Assembly (NCBI RefSeq): GCF_018917435.1
Contig: NZ_JAHLOQ010000011.1
Span: forward strand, 1 to 64,000
Source of the DNA: Intestinibacter bartlettii
GTDB taxonomy: Bacteria; Bacillota; Clostridia; Peptostreptococcales; Peptostreptococcaceae
Direction: 5' to 3'
DNA length: 64,000 bases
The translations under genes and the position numbers were made by a program. Below are positions 6,799 through 15,933 of the stretch, piece by piece; the stretch's first letter is position 1, and each line of letters opens with the position of its first letter. The notes under the pieces are model-generated. The model did no database searches. It saw only the letters and a program-made list of their open reading frames with translations, and was not told the DNA's origin.

Positions 6799-7749
6799 TT
6801 ATTCATTCAATTCTTTCATCTTATTTATCATATTTGTCATCATTCTACAATATTTTATAAAACTTATAAATAATAACAATGTTTCTGACTCATCCTTTTT
6901 GATTTCCATATAGTGAGATACTTCATTCCTATTCAATCTCAAAAATGTAAAAAATGTATCCCTTGCAGATGCATCCATAATATTAAGTAAGTCTTCTTGA
7001 AGATTTTTTATTCCATTAAAAACCTTTATAAACTCATCATATTTTCGTGATATCTTTGTTTGTTGTTTTATTTTATTATCAAAAAACTCTTTAATTGTTT
7101 TTTCACTACACTGTAAGCTTGTTTTGGGTTCATATCCATATCTTGTTTTTCCTAATAATTTAGAAAACTGAGATATAAGTTCTTCTACTAATACCTCTGA
7201 TGATAAACCTATCATTATTGTTGATGCATTATAGCAATTTGCATTATAACACTTCAAGGCTTCATGCATATAAAATCTTACCCATTCATTTAATTCATCT
7301 ATTTCATCTAATTTATTAAGATAACCATCAATGTCATATGGTAGTATATCTCTTTGTTGTATACACAATTTCCCATGTTCCGTTATATGAAAGTATGGTA
7401 ATGATGAAGATGTACCATATTCACCTGGACCTATTATATTATTACTTAATAGAATATAAAATACTTCCCATAGACTCTCTATCTCATTTATATTAAGATT
7501 AGTATTATTCTCAGCATGTAGATTCCCCCTAGAAGCTCCCCATGCAACAACTGTACACATTCCTTTATCTTTTATTAGTCCTTTCTCTATAGCCATAATC
7601 TCAGTTAACATAAATAAATTATCTTGATGTGCACCATAGGTATTGATAAAACTATATCCATCTGTATATTTTTTGCAGAAATCCTCATCACCCAATACTT
7701 CTAGCATTAAATTTTTAAGTTTTATTTTAGATAATCTTTGTATCCCCAC
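6799..7749 (-). CDS. HEPN-motif protein, possible abortive-infection-type RNase
   Basis: 316 residues with no enzyme family I can name overall. The C-terminal part (about 165-305) is helical and carries RNEVSH near residue 280, an Arg-Asn-X3-His motif matching the Rx4-6H catalytic signature of HEPN ribonucleases. Helix EALKCYNANCYNASTIMIGLSSEVLVEELI resembles the HEPN core seen in abortive-infection C-like proteins. The N-terminal half (1-150) may be a sensor or winged-helix part. Translation appears to start at GTG 7749, with GGGGG 9 bases upstream. It is followed by the membrane-protein gene at 5971-6771. Confidence 0.7.
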   Translation of the reverse strand: MGIQRLSKIKLKNLMLEVLGDEDFCKKYTDGYSFINTYGAHQDNLFMLTEIMAIEKGLIKDKGMCTVVAWGASRGNLHAENNTNLNINEIESLWEVFYILLSNNIIGPGEYGTSSSLPYFHITEHGKLCIQQRDILPYDIDGYLNKLDEIDELNEWVRFYMHEALKCYNANCYNASTIMIGLSSEVLVEELISQFSKLLGKTRYGYEPKTSLQCSEKTIKEFFDNKIKQQTKISRKYDEFIKVFNGIKNLQEDLLNIMDASARDTFFTFLRLNRNEVSHYMEIKKDESETLLLFISFIKYCRMMTNMINKMKELNE

Positions 7750-7806
7750 TTTATCATTCCCCCTATAAAATACATTTTCTCAAATCTTTTAATTTATAAA
7801 AATACT

Positions 7807-7866
7807 AAAAAAGGTATCAACATAATCATATGTCAATACCTTATAATAATCAACTGGTGTAGATGG
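7807..7866 (-). other. Degenerate copy of the tmRNA 3' end and its terminator
   Basis: On the plus strand an A-run, a hairpin (AAGGTATC..., 7811-7842) and then ACTGGTGTAGATG (7853-7865) occur in the same order and spacing as the tmRNA terminator plus 3' end at 10733-10796 (hairpin with ACATAA...TATGTC, then ACTGGTGGAGATG). No gene on the minus strand needs this terminator, since the hydrogenase gene has its own at 8031-8060. Such a copy is what a site-specific insertion into ssrA leaves at its far end. No integrase remains between the two copies. Confidence 0.5.
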
Positions 7867-8030
7867 TTTGCAATAATCATACCCACAATTTAAAATATCT
7901 ATATTTTTATATTATGCAGTTTTTTGTATAAAGAATACTGTAGTGCTTTGAATTTTATCAATACACTTTTATTCTTCCATATGCATATGGTAACAATACC
8001 CACTTTAAAAAACTATGCGCAGTCCAACTA
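7867..8030. other. Intergenic stretch without recognised features
   Basis: Between the degenerate tmRNA-end copy and the hydrogenase terminator I see only AT-rich sequence, with no reading frame or RNA family that I recognise. Confidence 0.4.
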
Positions 8031-8060
8031 AAAAAGCTTATAGAAATCTATAAGCTTTTT
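8031..8060 (-). terminator. Terminator downstream of the hydrogenase gene
   Basis: AAAAAGCTTATAG - AAAT - CTATAAGCTTTTT is a perfect hairpin with T-runs on both strands. It lies 13 bases after the hydrogenase stop codon. Confidence 0.9.
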
Positions 8061-8072
8061 ATTAGTAATACC

Positions 8073-10013
8073 CTATTTTTTTCTCTTTACAAAATATCTA
8101 GTATGAAGCAACTCATGTGCTTTATGACTTAGCGGATGATCCAAATATTTATCATAAATTGCCTGAACCTCTGGATTTTCTTTTGAAACTCTCATATTTT
8201 TTTCTCTATCTATATTATTTAAACCTTCTCCACGTTTTTGTAAAATTGCATCTTTATTTTTTCTGACTTTAGGTTGGCCACCGCCGCCGACACATCCACC
8301 AGGGCAAGCCATAATTTCTATTGCATGGAAAAATTCTTCCCCATCTCTTATTTTATCAAGCATTTTGCCGGCTTCTTCTAAACCATGAGCCACGCCTATT
8401 CTAAGTTTTATATCCCCAACTTCTACATCACAAGCTCTAAATCCATCAAAACCTCTAAGGCTCTCAAATTCTACATTTTCAATTTTTTCGCCTGTCATAT
8501 TTTCTAGGGCAGTTCTAAGGGCGGATTCTATAACTCCACCAGTTCTACCAAAAATAATTCCTCCGCCTGTATATTCTCCCATGACTTGGTCTATTTCTTC
8601 CTCTTCTAATGTTTTTAAATCGATACCTGAGTCTTGGAATATTTTGATTAATTCTCTAGTCGTTATAACATAATCCACGTCATAATTAAGACCACGGGAA
8701 AATTCCGGTCTAGATGCTTCGTATTTCTTGGCAATACAAGGCATTATGGCAACAGAAGTCACTTCATCTCTTTTTAGTCCTTTTTCCTTCGCCCAAATAT
8801 CTTTAGCCACAGTCGCAAACATCTGCATAGGTGATTTCGCACTAGATGGCACATCTAACATATCACCATAATTTTGTTCTATAAATTTAACCCATGATGG
8901 GCAACATGATGTCAGCATTGGAAGTTTTACACTTTTATCTCCTGAAAAATATCGTTCCAGTCTATTTTGCAATTCCGCAGCTTCCTCCATTATAGTTAAA
9001 TCTGCTGCCCAAGATGTATCAAACACATAATCCACTCCCAGTTTTCTAAGTCCTGCTGCCAATTTATGCTCCACATTATCCCCAGCTTCAAAACCAAAAG
9101 CCTCCCCTATAGCAACTCTAACTGCCGGTGCCATTTGAGTGATGACTAATTTGTTAGGAGTCGATAAATCTCTGATAAATTTCAAAGTATTGTCTCCTGC
9201 TGTTATTGCATCAACTGGACAAGCAGATAAACATCTACCACAGTGAGTACATCTGTTGTAATCTATGCGTCGTTGTTCCTTTTTCTCCCCTGATATACAA
9301 TCAACAGGGCAAACCCTTTGACAAATTCCACATCCTATACATTTTTCTGTTATAGTAAGTTTAATCAGATTGTTGCATTGCATAGTGTAGCATCTGTCAT
9401 CTTCAATATGTTCTTTGATTTCGTCATAATAATTTTCAACGATTTCTTCCATTATATTATGCTTTTGATTTAATTCTTCTTTTACTTGTTCTGCCAAAGA
9501 TCTAAGTAAGTAAACATCTCTCATATTCGATTTGCCTTTACTTATTCTATCAAGTATTCGCCAAATTCTTTCCAAAGGCTCTTGTACTTTAGCATAATCT
9601 TTTAAACTTCCTTCATTTTGCATCAAACCAATTACCGAATCCGTATAAAACTTAGCATACTGAACTATACAATCCTCTTCTGATAAAACATTAATTGCCC
9701 TAATATAATTATCAAACAAATCAAAGTCTAGCTCTTTGTCTAAATCTTTTTTAGATAAAAATCTACCATATGGCGGAACCCCCACATGTGCTCCTTTAAA
9801 ATCTCTTTTATCTAAAATTCCTCCTGCCAATTCTATAATTTCCGCAAGAGTAGCACCTTCTGGCACCTCAACTATTCCACTATTATTTATCCTTCCACAT
9901 ATAGCAACTTTTCTTTTAGAATTATTAGTCATATTTTTTAGCTCTTCTTCACTGAAAACAGAAAAAACAGAGCCTCTATCACTATGTATCATAGTCGGCT
10001 TCATATTTGTCAT
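8073..10013 (-). CDS. [FeFe] hydrogenase with N-terminal SLBB-like domain
   Basis: About 646 residues. The N-terminus (40-120) looks like the SLBB/NuoF-type soluble ligand-binding fold ([20 protein letters not shown]). A linker follows, then two [4Fe-4S] ferredoxin motifs ([15 protein letters not shown] about 228-242; [15 protein letters not shown] about 258-272). The H-cluster domain carries the three signature motifs TSCCPSW, MPCIAKK and [13 protein letters not shown], so the catalytic 2Fe subcluster ligands are intact. Start at ATG 10013 (MTNMKPTM) is chosen because GGAG lies 8 bases upstream; a GTG at 10022 would be too close to it. The protein would produce or oxidise H2 with ferredoxin. 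No partner subunits adjoin it, so it is probably a monomeric enzyme or a sensory variant. Confidence 0.92.
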   Translation of the reverse strand: MTNMKPTMIHSDRGSVFSVFSEEELKNMTNNSKRKVAICGRINNSGIVEVPEGATLAEIIELAGGILDKRDFKGAHVGVPPYGRFLSKKDLDKELDFDLFDNYIRAINVLSEEDCIVQYAKFYTDSVIGLMQNEGSLKDYAKVQEPLERIWRILDRISKGKSNMRDVYLLRSLAEQVKEELNQKHNIMEEIVENYYDEIKEHIEDDRCYTMQCNNLIKLTITEKCIGCGICQRVCPVDCISGEKKEQRRIDYNRCTHCGRCLSACPVDAITAGDNTLKFIRDLSTPNKLVITQMAPAVRVAIGEAFGFEAGDNVEHKLAAGLRKLGVDYVFDTSWAADLTIMEEAAELQNRLERYFSGDKSVKLPMLTSCCPSWVKFIEQNYGDMLDVPSSAKSPMQMFATVAKDIWAKEKGLKRDEVTSVAIMPCIAKKYEASRPEFSRGLNYDVDYVITTRELIKIFQDSGIDLKTLEEEEIDQVMGEYTGGGIIFGRTGGVIESALRTALENMTGEKIENVEFESLRGFDGFRACDVEVGDIKLRIGVAHGLEEAGKMLDKIRDGEEFFHAIEIMACPGGCVGGGGQPKVRKNKDAILQKRGEGLNNIDREKNMRVSKENPEVQAIYDKYLDHPLSHKAHELLHTRYFVKRKK

Positions 10014-10164
10014 ATTTTTCACTCCTTTATGTCGACTGTATATAACTTTTTATTCTATTTATTTTTTGCTTAATTGTTGGTTTTTATTATTGGTTTTTGA
10101 AAAAATCTTAAATGGAAAGGACAAAATAAGGATTCTTTAAATTAAAAATAATTAATAAATCCTT

Positions 10165-10647
10165 TTATATCCTATTTAAATCATTAAGATACTTTTTCAA
10201 CTTTTCTAACATATCTTCTATATACTTACAATCATATTCATCATAGTTCACTGTTGTATAACTTTTTCTTTTATAATTATAGAAAGGATATCTAAGATTA
10301 TTATGTAGATTTCTTGAATTTAACTCATTAAACACATATTTATTAAATTGATACTTAACTTGCTCTCTAATATTCTCATCTGGACTTATTACTTCAATTA
10401 AAAATTCCACACTACTATCCAATGAATGATGTCTATTTTTTTTTATAAAATATTCTAAGTTTGGATTTACTAATGTAAATATCTTAGATTTTATATATTT
10501 TTCCATAGATTGAATAAAGAAATAAATAGAATGTCTATATTGAAAATTATCCTTTAATAGTTTTGCTACCTTTTCATCTTCTAATGCCATTTTTTGATAT
10601 TCATATGATATATCTACATCCACTTTAATTTTTCCTATATTTTTCAT
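10165..10647 (-). CDS. HEPN-like helical protein of unknown function
   Basis: 160 residues, mostly helical. The segment LLKDNFQYRHSIYFFIQSMEKYIKSKIF followed by KKNRHHSL resembles HEPN domains of the nucleotidyltransferase-associated (MNT/HEPN) kind, in which the first helices carry a conserved Glu-Lys pair (EKYIK). A tyrosine-rich region YPFYNYKRKSYTTVNYDEYD and a final helical segment follow. No catalytic Rx4H is obvious. The start at 10647 follows GGAGATC; a longer in-frame extension to 10695 lacks a ribosome site. It lies between the hydrogenase gene and ssrA, in the segment bounded by tmRNA-end copies, so it may be acquired DNA. No nucleotidyltransferase partner adjoins it. Confidence 0.55.
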   Translation of the reverse strand: MKNIGKIKVDVDISYEYQKMALEDEKVAKLLKDNFQYRHSIYFFIQSMEKYIKSKIFTLVNPNLEYFIKKNRHHSLDSSVEFLIEVISPDENIREQVKYQFNKYVFNELNSRNLHNNLRYPFYNYKRKSYTTVNYDEYDCKYIEDMLEKLKKYLNDLNRI

Positions 10648-10732
10648 TTTGATCTCCTTTATTAAAAACTTTAAATTCACACTAGTTTTTCTCACAATAA
10701 ATATATTCCTTAAATTATATATTTTATAATAT

Positions 10733-10773
10733 AAAAAAGCATCGACATAATTTATTATGTCGATGCTTTTTTT
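10733..10773 (-). terminator. tmRNA terminator
   Basis: AAGCATCGACATAA and TTATGTCGATGCTT form a perfect long stem, flanked by A- and T-runs. It begins 11 bases after the tmRNA CCA end. Confidence 0.93.
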
Positions 10774-10783
10774 GTGATTCTAC

Positions 10784-11138
10784 TGGTGGAGATGAGGGGA
10801 GTCGAACCCCTGTCCGCAAGCCCATTCCTCGCTGCATCTACGTGTGTAGCCATCTGTATTAGTATCTCGCCTTTGATGTCGTCCAGTGGCAGACTACATC
10901 ATCAGCCAGCCTCAATTAGTCCACTTCAGGTCGAGGCGCCCAAGAAGTAGTTCCCTGCATAAATGATGTCCAGTCTTAACCGGCAGGAGGGCTAAGAGGG
11001 ACAAGCAGCAATTATTAAGCTGCTAAAGCGTAATTTTCGTTTGCGTTTATTTTAATTCCCCAGGTTTTACGTGATCTAGAGGAGTAACACGACACGCAGC
11101 CTCAAGTTCCAAACCCACGTCGAAACCTTTACACCCCC
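10784..11138 (-). ncRNA. ssrA: Transfer-messenger RNA (tmRNA)
   Basis: A 355-base RNA that rescues stalled ribosomes together with SmpB. The 5' end GGGGGTG (11132-11138) pairs with CATCTCC just before the 3' ACCA, forming the alanine-type acceptor stem. The 5' part contains GGTTTCGACG, and the T-arm GGGTTCGACTCCCC lies near the 3' end. The tag frame (11018-11044, stop TAA at 11015) encodes ANENYALAA, a typical proteolysis tag ending in ALAA. It lies downstream of rnr and smpB, as in related clostridia. Confidence 0.97.
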
Positions 11139-11277
11139 ATGGATGTTTAGAGTCTTTGAGACTTTTGCAAACTGTTATTTATTGTTCCACCATATTAAGT
11201 TGTATATTTAAAATATTATTTATTTTATTAATTATTTTTAATATAATATTTTAATTTTTTATTTATTAATTATTTAT

Positions 11278-11306
11278 AATATAATACTTTTTGATTAAAA
11301 AATCAA
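11278..11306 (-). promoter_or_regulatory. Likely promoter of ssrA
   Basis: TTGATT (11301-11306), 17 bases, TATATT (11278-11283) on the minus strand. It would give a leader of about 130 bases to be processed off the mature tmRNA 5' end. The rest of 11139-11451 is very AT-rich and shows only a direct repeat of AACTGTGTTA-like units near 11385-11415. Confidence 0.6.
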
Positions 11307-11451
11307 TGAAATATTTTTCATTTGTTGCATAATCATAGAATCACTATACACTTTGTATTATTTGAATAATATTAGTATAGTTCTCCAACTGTGTTACAAC
11401 TGTGTTATTAACACATATATAACTTAAGATATTACTTTTAATAAGCTACTA

Positions 11452-11910
11452 TTAATATCTTCCTGACATTTCTCTCTCAATACGTCTTTGTGCATCTTTT
11501 TTGGCCATATCTTGACGTTTGTCATAAAGTTTTTTACCTTTTGCTAGTGCTAATTCTACTTTAACTTTACCATTTTTAAGGTACATGTTAAGTGGAATTA
11601 ATGAGTAACCTTTGATTGTTGTTGCCCCTATTAATTTTCTGATTTCAGATTTGTGAAGAAGGAGCTTTCTTGGTCTCATTGGGTCCAATTTGTAGAAAGA
11701 GTTTCCTTGTTCGTATGGGCTTATATGAACTTGTTTTAGGAAAACTTCAGAGTTATCCACAGATGCAAATCCGTCTTTAAGGTTTACTCTACCCATTCTA
11801 AGTGATTTAACTTCTGTTCCTTTTAATTCGATTCCACATTCGTATGTTTCTTCTATAAAGTATTCGTGTCTTGCTTTTTTGTTTGTCGCTAAATTTTTAG
11901 TTCCTGCCAT
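11452..11910 (-). CDS. smpB: SsrA-binding protein SmpB
   Basis: 152 residues, the normal family length. It binds tmRNA and delivers it to stalled ribosomes. Recognisable segments are [29 protein letters not shown] at the start, the central NLKDGFA strand, and the basic C-terminal tail [22 protein letters not shown] that mimics the codon-anticodon helix. It lies between rnr and ssrA on the same strand, with a terminator separating it from rnr. Confidence 0.97.
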   Translation of the reverse strand: MAGTKNLATNKKARHEYFIEETYECGIELKGTEVKSLRMGRVNLKDGFASVDNSEVFLKQVHISPYEQGNSFYKLDPMRPRKLLLHKSEIRKLIGATTIKGYSLIPLNMYLKNGKVKVELALAKGKKLYDKRQDMAKKDAQRRIEREMSGRY

Positions 11911-11995
11911 ACTTTCACCTTCTTTTTACTTATTTTAGACTGATTTATAATTTATCATAGTTTTCCAATTTCGTCAAGTTCTCATACTACACATT

Positions 11996-12042
11996 AAAAA
12001 GGGATATTATAAAATCTATCTATTTACTTTATAATATCCCTT
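11996..12042 (-). terminator. Terminator between rnr and smpB
   Basis: AAGGGATATTATAAA and TTTATAATATCCCTT form a 15-bp stem. A T-run follows on the minus strand. Confidence 0.85.
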
Positions 12043-12136
12043 CTCTAAATTTTTATCAACTATTTCAACTTATATTCCGCTAGATGTCGGCTATTTTCAA
12101 GACTTCATCTAAAACCAAATATTCGTTTCAAATCTA

Positions 12137-14332
12137 TTATTCGCTATCTTTTTCGTCAGCTTCTACTTTATCAACAACAGCATCTACTAATCTGTTGTCT
12201 TCTTTTACAGATACAAGTTCGAAGTCTATTTCTCTAAAGTCTACATTTACTTTGCTAACTTTGATTCTAACTTGGTCACCTATTCTGAACACTCTCTTAG
12301 TTCTTTCACCAACTAATGAGTAGCTGCTTTCGATGTAGTTGTAATAATCGTCAGTCATATCGACCATTCTGATTAATCCTTCTACTGTGTTTTCTAATTC
12401 AACGAACATACCGAATGATGTAACGCTTGATATTGTTCCGTCGAACTCTTGCCCAATTCTCTCTTCCATATAAACAGCTTTGTAGTAATCGTGAACATCT
12501 CTTTCTGCTAATTCAGCTTCTCTTTCTTGTTCTGAAGATTGGTTAGATGCGTACTCAACTATGTTTGCAAGTTGTTCACTTCTCTTTGGAGTTAATTTGC
12601 CGTTTAGTTGTTCTTTTATTATTCTGTGTATTTGTAAGTCTGGGTATCTTCTTATTGGTGATGTAAAGTGGCTGTAGTATTGTGCCGCTAAACCGAAGTG
12701 ACCCACACATTGTGGTGCGTATCTCGCTTGTCTCATACTTCTAAGCATGATTGTGCTTATTGCTTCTTCTTCTGGTGTTCCTTTTATTAAGTTTAAAACT
12801 CTTTGGATTTCTTTTGGATGGATTTGTTCTAAATCTCCTTTTAGAGTGTATCCAAATGTAGCTATGAATTTGCTTAAAGTCTCCATTTTTTCTGCTGCAG
12901 GAATCTCATGTATTCTGTAAACGAATGGAGTTTGTAACCAGAAGTAATGCTCTGCTACTGTTTCATTTGTCACAAGCATGAACTCTTCTATCATTCTGTT
13001 TGATATTCTTCTTTCGTATGACTTAATGTCTGCTACTTTTCCTTCTGAATTTAAGATTATTTTTGATTCAGGGAAATCAAAGTCGATTGATCCTCTTCTC
13101 TCTCTTCTCTTCATAAGAATTCTCGCTAATTTTTCAGCATTGTGGAATTCTTCTACTAAATTAGAGAAAGTAGATTTTAATTTTTCATCGTCTTTTTCTA
13201 ATATGTCAGACACTTCTGTATAAGTCATTCTTGCTTTTGAGTTTATAACAGACTCTGCTATGTCGTATTTTAAAACTTTTCCGTCAGCGTTTATTTCCAT
13301 AAATACTGATAAAGTTAACTTGTCTTCAAATGGATTTAAACTACATACTCCGTTTGAAAGTTGTTTTGGTAACATTGGTATTACTTTGTCAACTAGATAA
13401 ACTGAAGTCGCTCTTTTTATTGCTTCTTTGTCTAGTTTTGAGCCTTCTCTAACATAGTGAGAAACATCGGCGATATGTACGCCTAGTTTGTAGTTTCCGT
13501 TTTCTAAAACTTCTATTGAAACTGCATCGTCTAAGTCTTTTGCATCTTCACCATCTATTGTGAATGTTTTTAAATCTCTTAAATCCATTCTTCTTTTTAT
13601 TTCTTCCTCTGGTATTGGAACAATAACTCTGTCAGCTTCTTCTAATACTTTGTGTGGGAACTCTTCTGGTAGTCCGTGTGCTCTTATTATTGAGTCTATT
13701 TCTACCCCACGTTCTCCTTTTTGACCTATAACTTCTGTTATTTTACCTTCTGGTTTTCTTCCTTCTGTCGGCCAAACTGTTATTTTACACACTACTTTGT
13801 CGTTGTCTTTTGCCCCTGAGAAGTATCTGCTTGGAATGTAGATATCTTGCGTAAATTTTTTGTCGTCTGGTATAACAAATCCGAAGTTTTTATTTGATAA
13901 TTGGAAAAGACCTATTACAGTCTCATTTTCTCTTTTTAGTACTTTTACGATAGCTCCTTCAGCTCTTCTTCCTTCTTCTGCTGGTTTCACTATCTCAGCC
14001 ATTACTCTGTCGCCGTTCATTGCTCCATTTATATCATCTGGCCCGATAAATAAATCTTGTGTGAATTCTTCGTCTGATTCAACAAATCCGAACCCTTTTC
14101 TATGAGATATGAATTTACCAACGAAATATCCCATAGCACTCGGTGCCATAACTCTTCCTTTTTTAGATATAATTAAATATCCTTCATCTTGTAATTCCTC
14201 TAAAAAATTATTGAATAGTGGCATTTCACATGAATGTATGTCAAATATTAATGCTAATTCGTCCTTTTTTAGAGGATTGTATGCTTTTTCATTTATTAGA
14301 CCTAATAATTTTTCTCTTATTTCTGGTGTCAT
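12137..14332 (-). CDS. rnr: Ribonuclease R
   Basis: 731 residues, a 3'-5' exoribonuclease that degrades structured RNA and takes part in trans-translation quality control. Domain order: N-terminal winged helix (about 1-65), two cold-shock/OB domains (about 70-215), the RNB catalytic domain (about 240-570, with DGEDAKDLDDAVSIE supplying the metal-binding aspartates) and a C-terminal S1 domain (about 625-710) ending in an acidic tail. It stands in the conserved secG-rnr-smpB-ssrA order, although here about 3 kb of other genes separate it from secG. Confidence 0.96.
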   Translation of the reverse strand: MTPEIREKLLGLINEKAYNPLKKDELALIFDIHSCEMPLFNNFLEELQDEGYLIISKKGRVMAPSAMGYFVGKFISHRKGFGFVESDEEFTQDLFIGPDDINGAMNGDRVMAEIVKPAEEGRRAEGAIVKVLKRENETVIGLFQLSNKNFGFVIPDDKKFTQDIYIPSRYFSGAKDNDKVVCKITVWPTEGRKPEGKITEVIGQKGERGVEIDSIIRAHGLPEEFPHKVLEEADRVIVPIPEEEIKRRMDLRDLKTFTIDGEDAKDLDDAVSIEVLENGNYKLGVHIADVSHYVREGSKLDKEAIKRATSVYLVDKVIPMLPKQLSNGVCSLNPFEDKLTLSVFMEINADGKVLKYDIAESVINSKARMTYTEVSDILEKDDEKLKSTFSNLVEEFHNAEKLARILMKRRERRGSIDFDFPESKIILNSEGKVADIKSYERRISNRMIEEFMLVTNETVAEHYFWLQTPFVYRIHEIPAAEKMETLSKFIATFGYTLKGDLEQIHPKEIQRVLNLIKGTPEEEAISTIMLRSMRQARYAPQCVGHFGLAAQYYSHFTSPIRRYPDLQIHRIIKEQLNGKLTPKRSEQLANIVEYASNQSSEQEREAELAERDVHDYYKAVYMEERIGQEFDGTISSVTSFGMFVELENTVEGLIRMVDMTDDYYNYIESSYSLVGERTKRVFRIGDQVRIKVSKVNVDFREIDFELVSVKEDNRLVDAVVDKVEADEKDSE

Positions 14333-14342
14333 CTGTAATCCT

Positions 14343-14760
14343 CCCTTTACTGTATTTCTTAAATCAATTCATTAAAAGTGTTTACTCTAATTTATATGTT
14401 GTAGGTTTTAATTTATTTTGGTTTACTTGTTATTTAGATGTTAAAGTTTTAATATCCTTTATTTAAATCTATTTATATTTTATTTATATATTTTCTATTT
14501 ATTTTCATTATCAGATTTTTAATTTATCTATATTTATCGAAATTTTTTCTTTAATTTTAGATAATATTTATAGTTTTCCTATAAATAATTTTATTTATGT
14601 ATTCCGACCACTTTTATATTTTAATGAATTTTAATCCAAAATAATATTATACTTTATTTACAACATATTTTATATATTTTGAAGGAGAATTTTTCTTTTT
14701 TTGTAATGAATAGGTTGAAATTTAGATATTAGCAAAAAATAAATAATATATAAGTTCTTT
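14343..14760. other. AT-rich intergenic region upstream of rnr
   Basis: About 400 bases of very AT-rich DNA that must contain the rnr promoter. A TATAAT box occurs near 14645-14655 on the minus strand, but I see no matching -35. No RNA family or reading frame is recognised. Confidence 0.4.
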
Positions 14761-14768
14761 ATAATTGA

Positions 14769-14796
14769 AAAATCGGTGCATATTTACACCGATTTT
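14769..14796 (-). terminator. Terminator downstream of the FadR-type regulator
   Basis: AAAATCGGTG - CATATTTA - CACCGATTTT is a perfect hairpin with a T-run on the minus strand. About 150 featureless bases separate it from the regulator stop codon. Confidence 0.8.
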
Positions 14797-14949
14797 CGCA
14801 GTTCTGTTCAATTAAACAACTTTTATACGTTTTATTTCGTATAGTTAAACTCGAGACCATCTTTTGTGAGGGTATAACTTCACAATGTCATTATTGGCAA
14901 GTTGATTAATTTTTATACATCTATATATTTTTATTTATATATTGTCATT

Positions 14950-15639
14950 TTAAACAAGTCTATCATTAAACCCAAAGCTGTCGATTGTGTGGATAATGTG
15001 CAAACTCATTGCAGTCTTTGCCCCTTCTGCGTTTCTCTCTTTCATAAAGTCCATAATTAATTTATGATCTTTTAAAGTAAGTTCTGTTGCTTTTTCATAT
15101 TGTTTTGACAAGATTACACTTTCGTTTATCGCCTTGCTGATAATCGGCACTAACTCCTTCATAAATGAGTTGCCGCTTGCCTTTGCGATTGCGTTATGAA
15201 ATAGTTGCTCGGCATCTGTTCTATCTTCGTTGTTTAGTATTTTTTGTTCTACAATTTCACCGTACTCGATTATTTTGTCTATCTCGTCATTTGTCGCTCT
15301 TTTTGTCGCATAGTATGCTCCCATCGGCTCAATTATCAGCCTCATCTCTAATAAATCCGCCAAGTCTGATGAATTGCCTTTTAGGTTTCCTAGGGGGAAA
15401 TTGTCGATTTCGTTTCTTTTTACAAATGTTCCTTTTCCTCTTTTTATCTCAACTATATCTTTAAGCACTAACATCTTAATGGCTTCCCTTAGAGTCGTTC
15501 TGCTCACATTTAAAAGTGATGATAATTCTGTTTCGTTTGGCAATTTGTCGCCTATGTTAAATTGTTTTTTCGTTACTATCATATCTAAAATCTCGTCAGC
15601 TGCTTTTTCTGGTAGAGATTGAGCTTTTTTATATTCCAT
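14950..15639 (-). CDS. GntR/FadR-family transcriptional regulator
   Basis: 229 residues. The N-terminal winged helix (about 10-75) shows the GntR signature LPNETELSSLLNVSRTTLREAIKMLVLKDIVEIKRGKGTFV. The C-terminal FCD all-helical domain (about 90-225) has the MRLIIEPMGAYYATKRAT and LFHNAIAKASGNSFM segments with metal- or acid-binding histidines. The start at 15639 follows AAGGGG by 5 bases. FCD-type regulators sense organic or sugar acids. It is divergent from ilvD, so it probably controls ilvD and the downstream AEC permease; the effector is unknown. Confidence 0.88.
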   Translation of the reverse strand: MEYKKAQSLPEKAADEILDMIVTKKQFNIGDKLPNETELSSLLNVSRTTLREAIKMLVLKDIVEIKRGKGTFVKRNEIDNFPLGNLKGNSSDLADLLEMRLIIEPMGAYYATKRATNDEIDKIIEYGEIVEQKILNNEDRTDAEQLFHNAIAKASGNSFMKELVPIISKAINESVILSKQYEKATELTLKDHKLIMDFMKERNAEGAKTAMSLHIIHTIDSFGFNDRLV

Positions 15640-15693
15640 GCTTACCCCTTCTTTCATCTATTTTCAGTCTTTTCAAAATTTATCCAATTATTG

Positions 15694-15722
15694 GTTGACA
15701 TCATATGTTAAATGTATTAGTA
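15694..15722 (+). promoter_or_regulatory. Candidate promoter/operator between the FadR-type gene and ilvD
   Basis: TTGACA (15694-15699), 17 bases, TAGTAT on the plus strand. CATCATA...TATGATG form an inverted repeat across it, placed where an FCD-type repressor could bind. The remaining leader to ilvD (about 200 bases) shows no T-box or riboswitch that I recognise. Confidence 0.5.
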
Positions 15723-15933
15723 TGATGTTATACCATTTATAGGAAAATAATACATTATAATATGGTCAATAGCAAGTATTTTATTTTAAAAAATCTGAAT
15801 CTTTTAATTTTTGTGGATAATATAAAATTTAAACAACCACTTTATGTTTCAGAGCTTTTTAAACTACTAAAATGGATTACTGAAAAATTTTTACAAATTA
15901 TGAATATATTTTAATTATAGGGGGATAATAGAA

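Noticed and set aside
9736-10140. Plus-strand frame opposite the hydrogenase start
   Set aside because: It is antisense to a clear gene, lacks a ribosome site and has a composition typical of a shadow frame. Many similar antisense frames over pgk, eno, rnr and others were dropped for the same reason.
10784-11138. A tRNA gene at the T-arm-like sequence near 10800
   Set aside because: The T-arm and acceptor stem belong to the 355-base tmRNA; no anticodon arm exists.
15727-15933. T-box or riboswitch in the ilvD leader
   Set aside because: The leader is long but lacks the T-box sequence, specifier helix and terminator, and no known aptamer motif is present.
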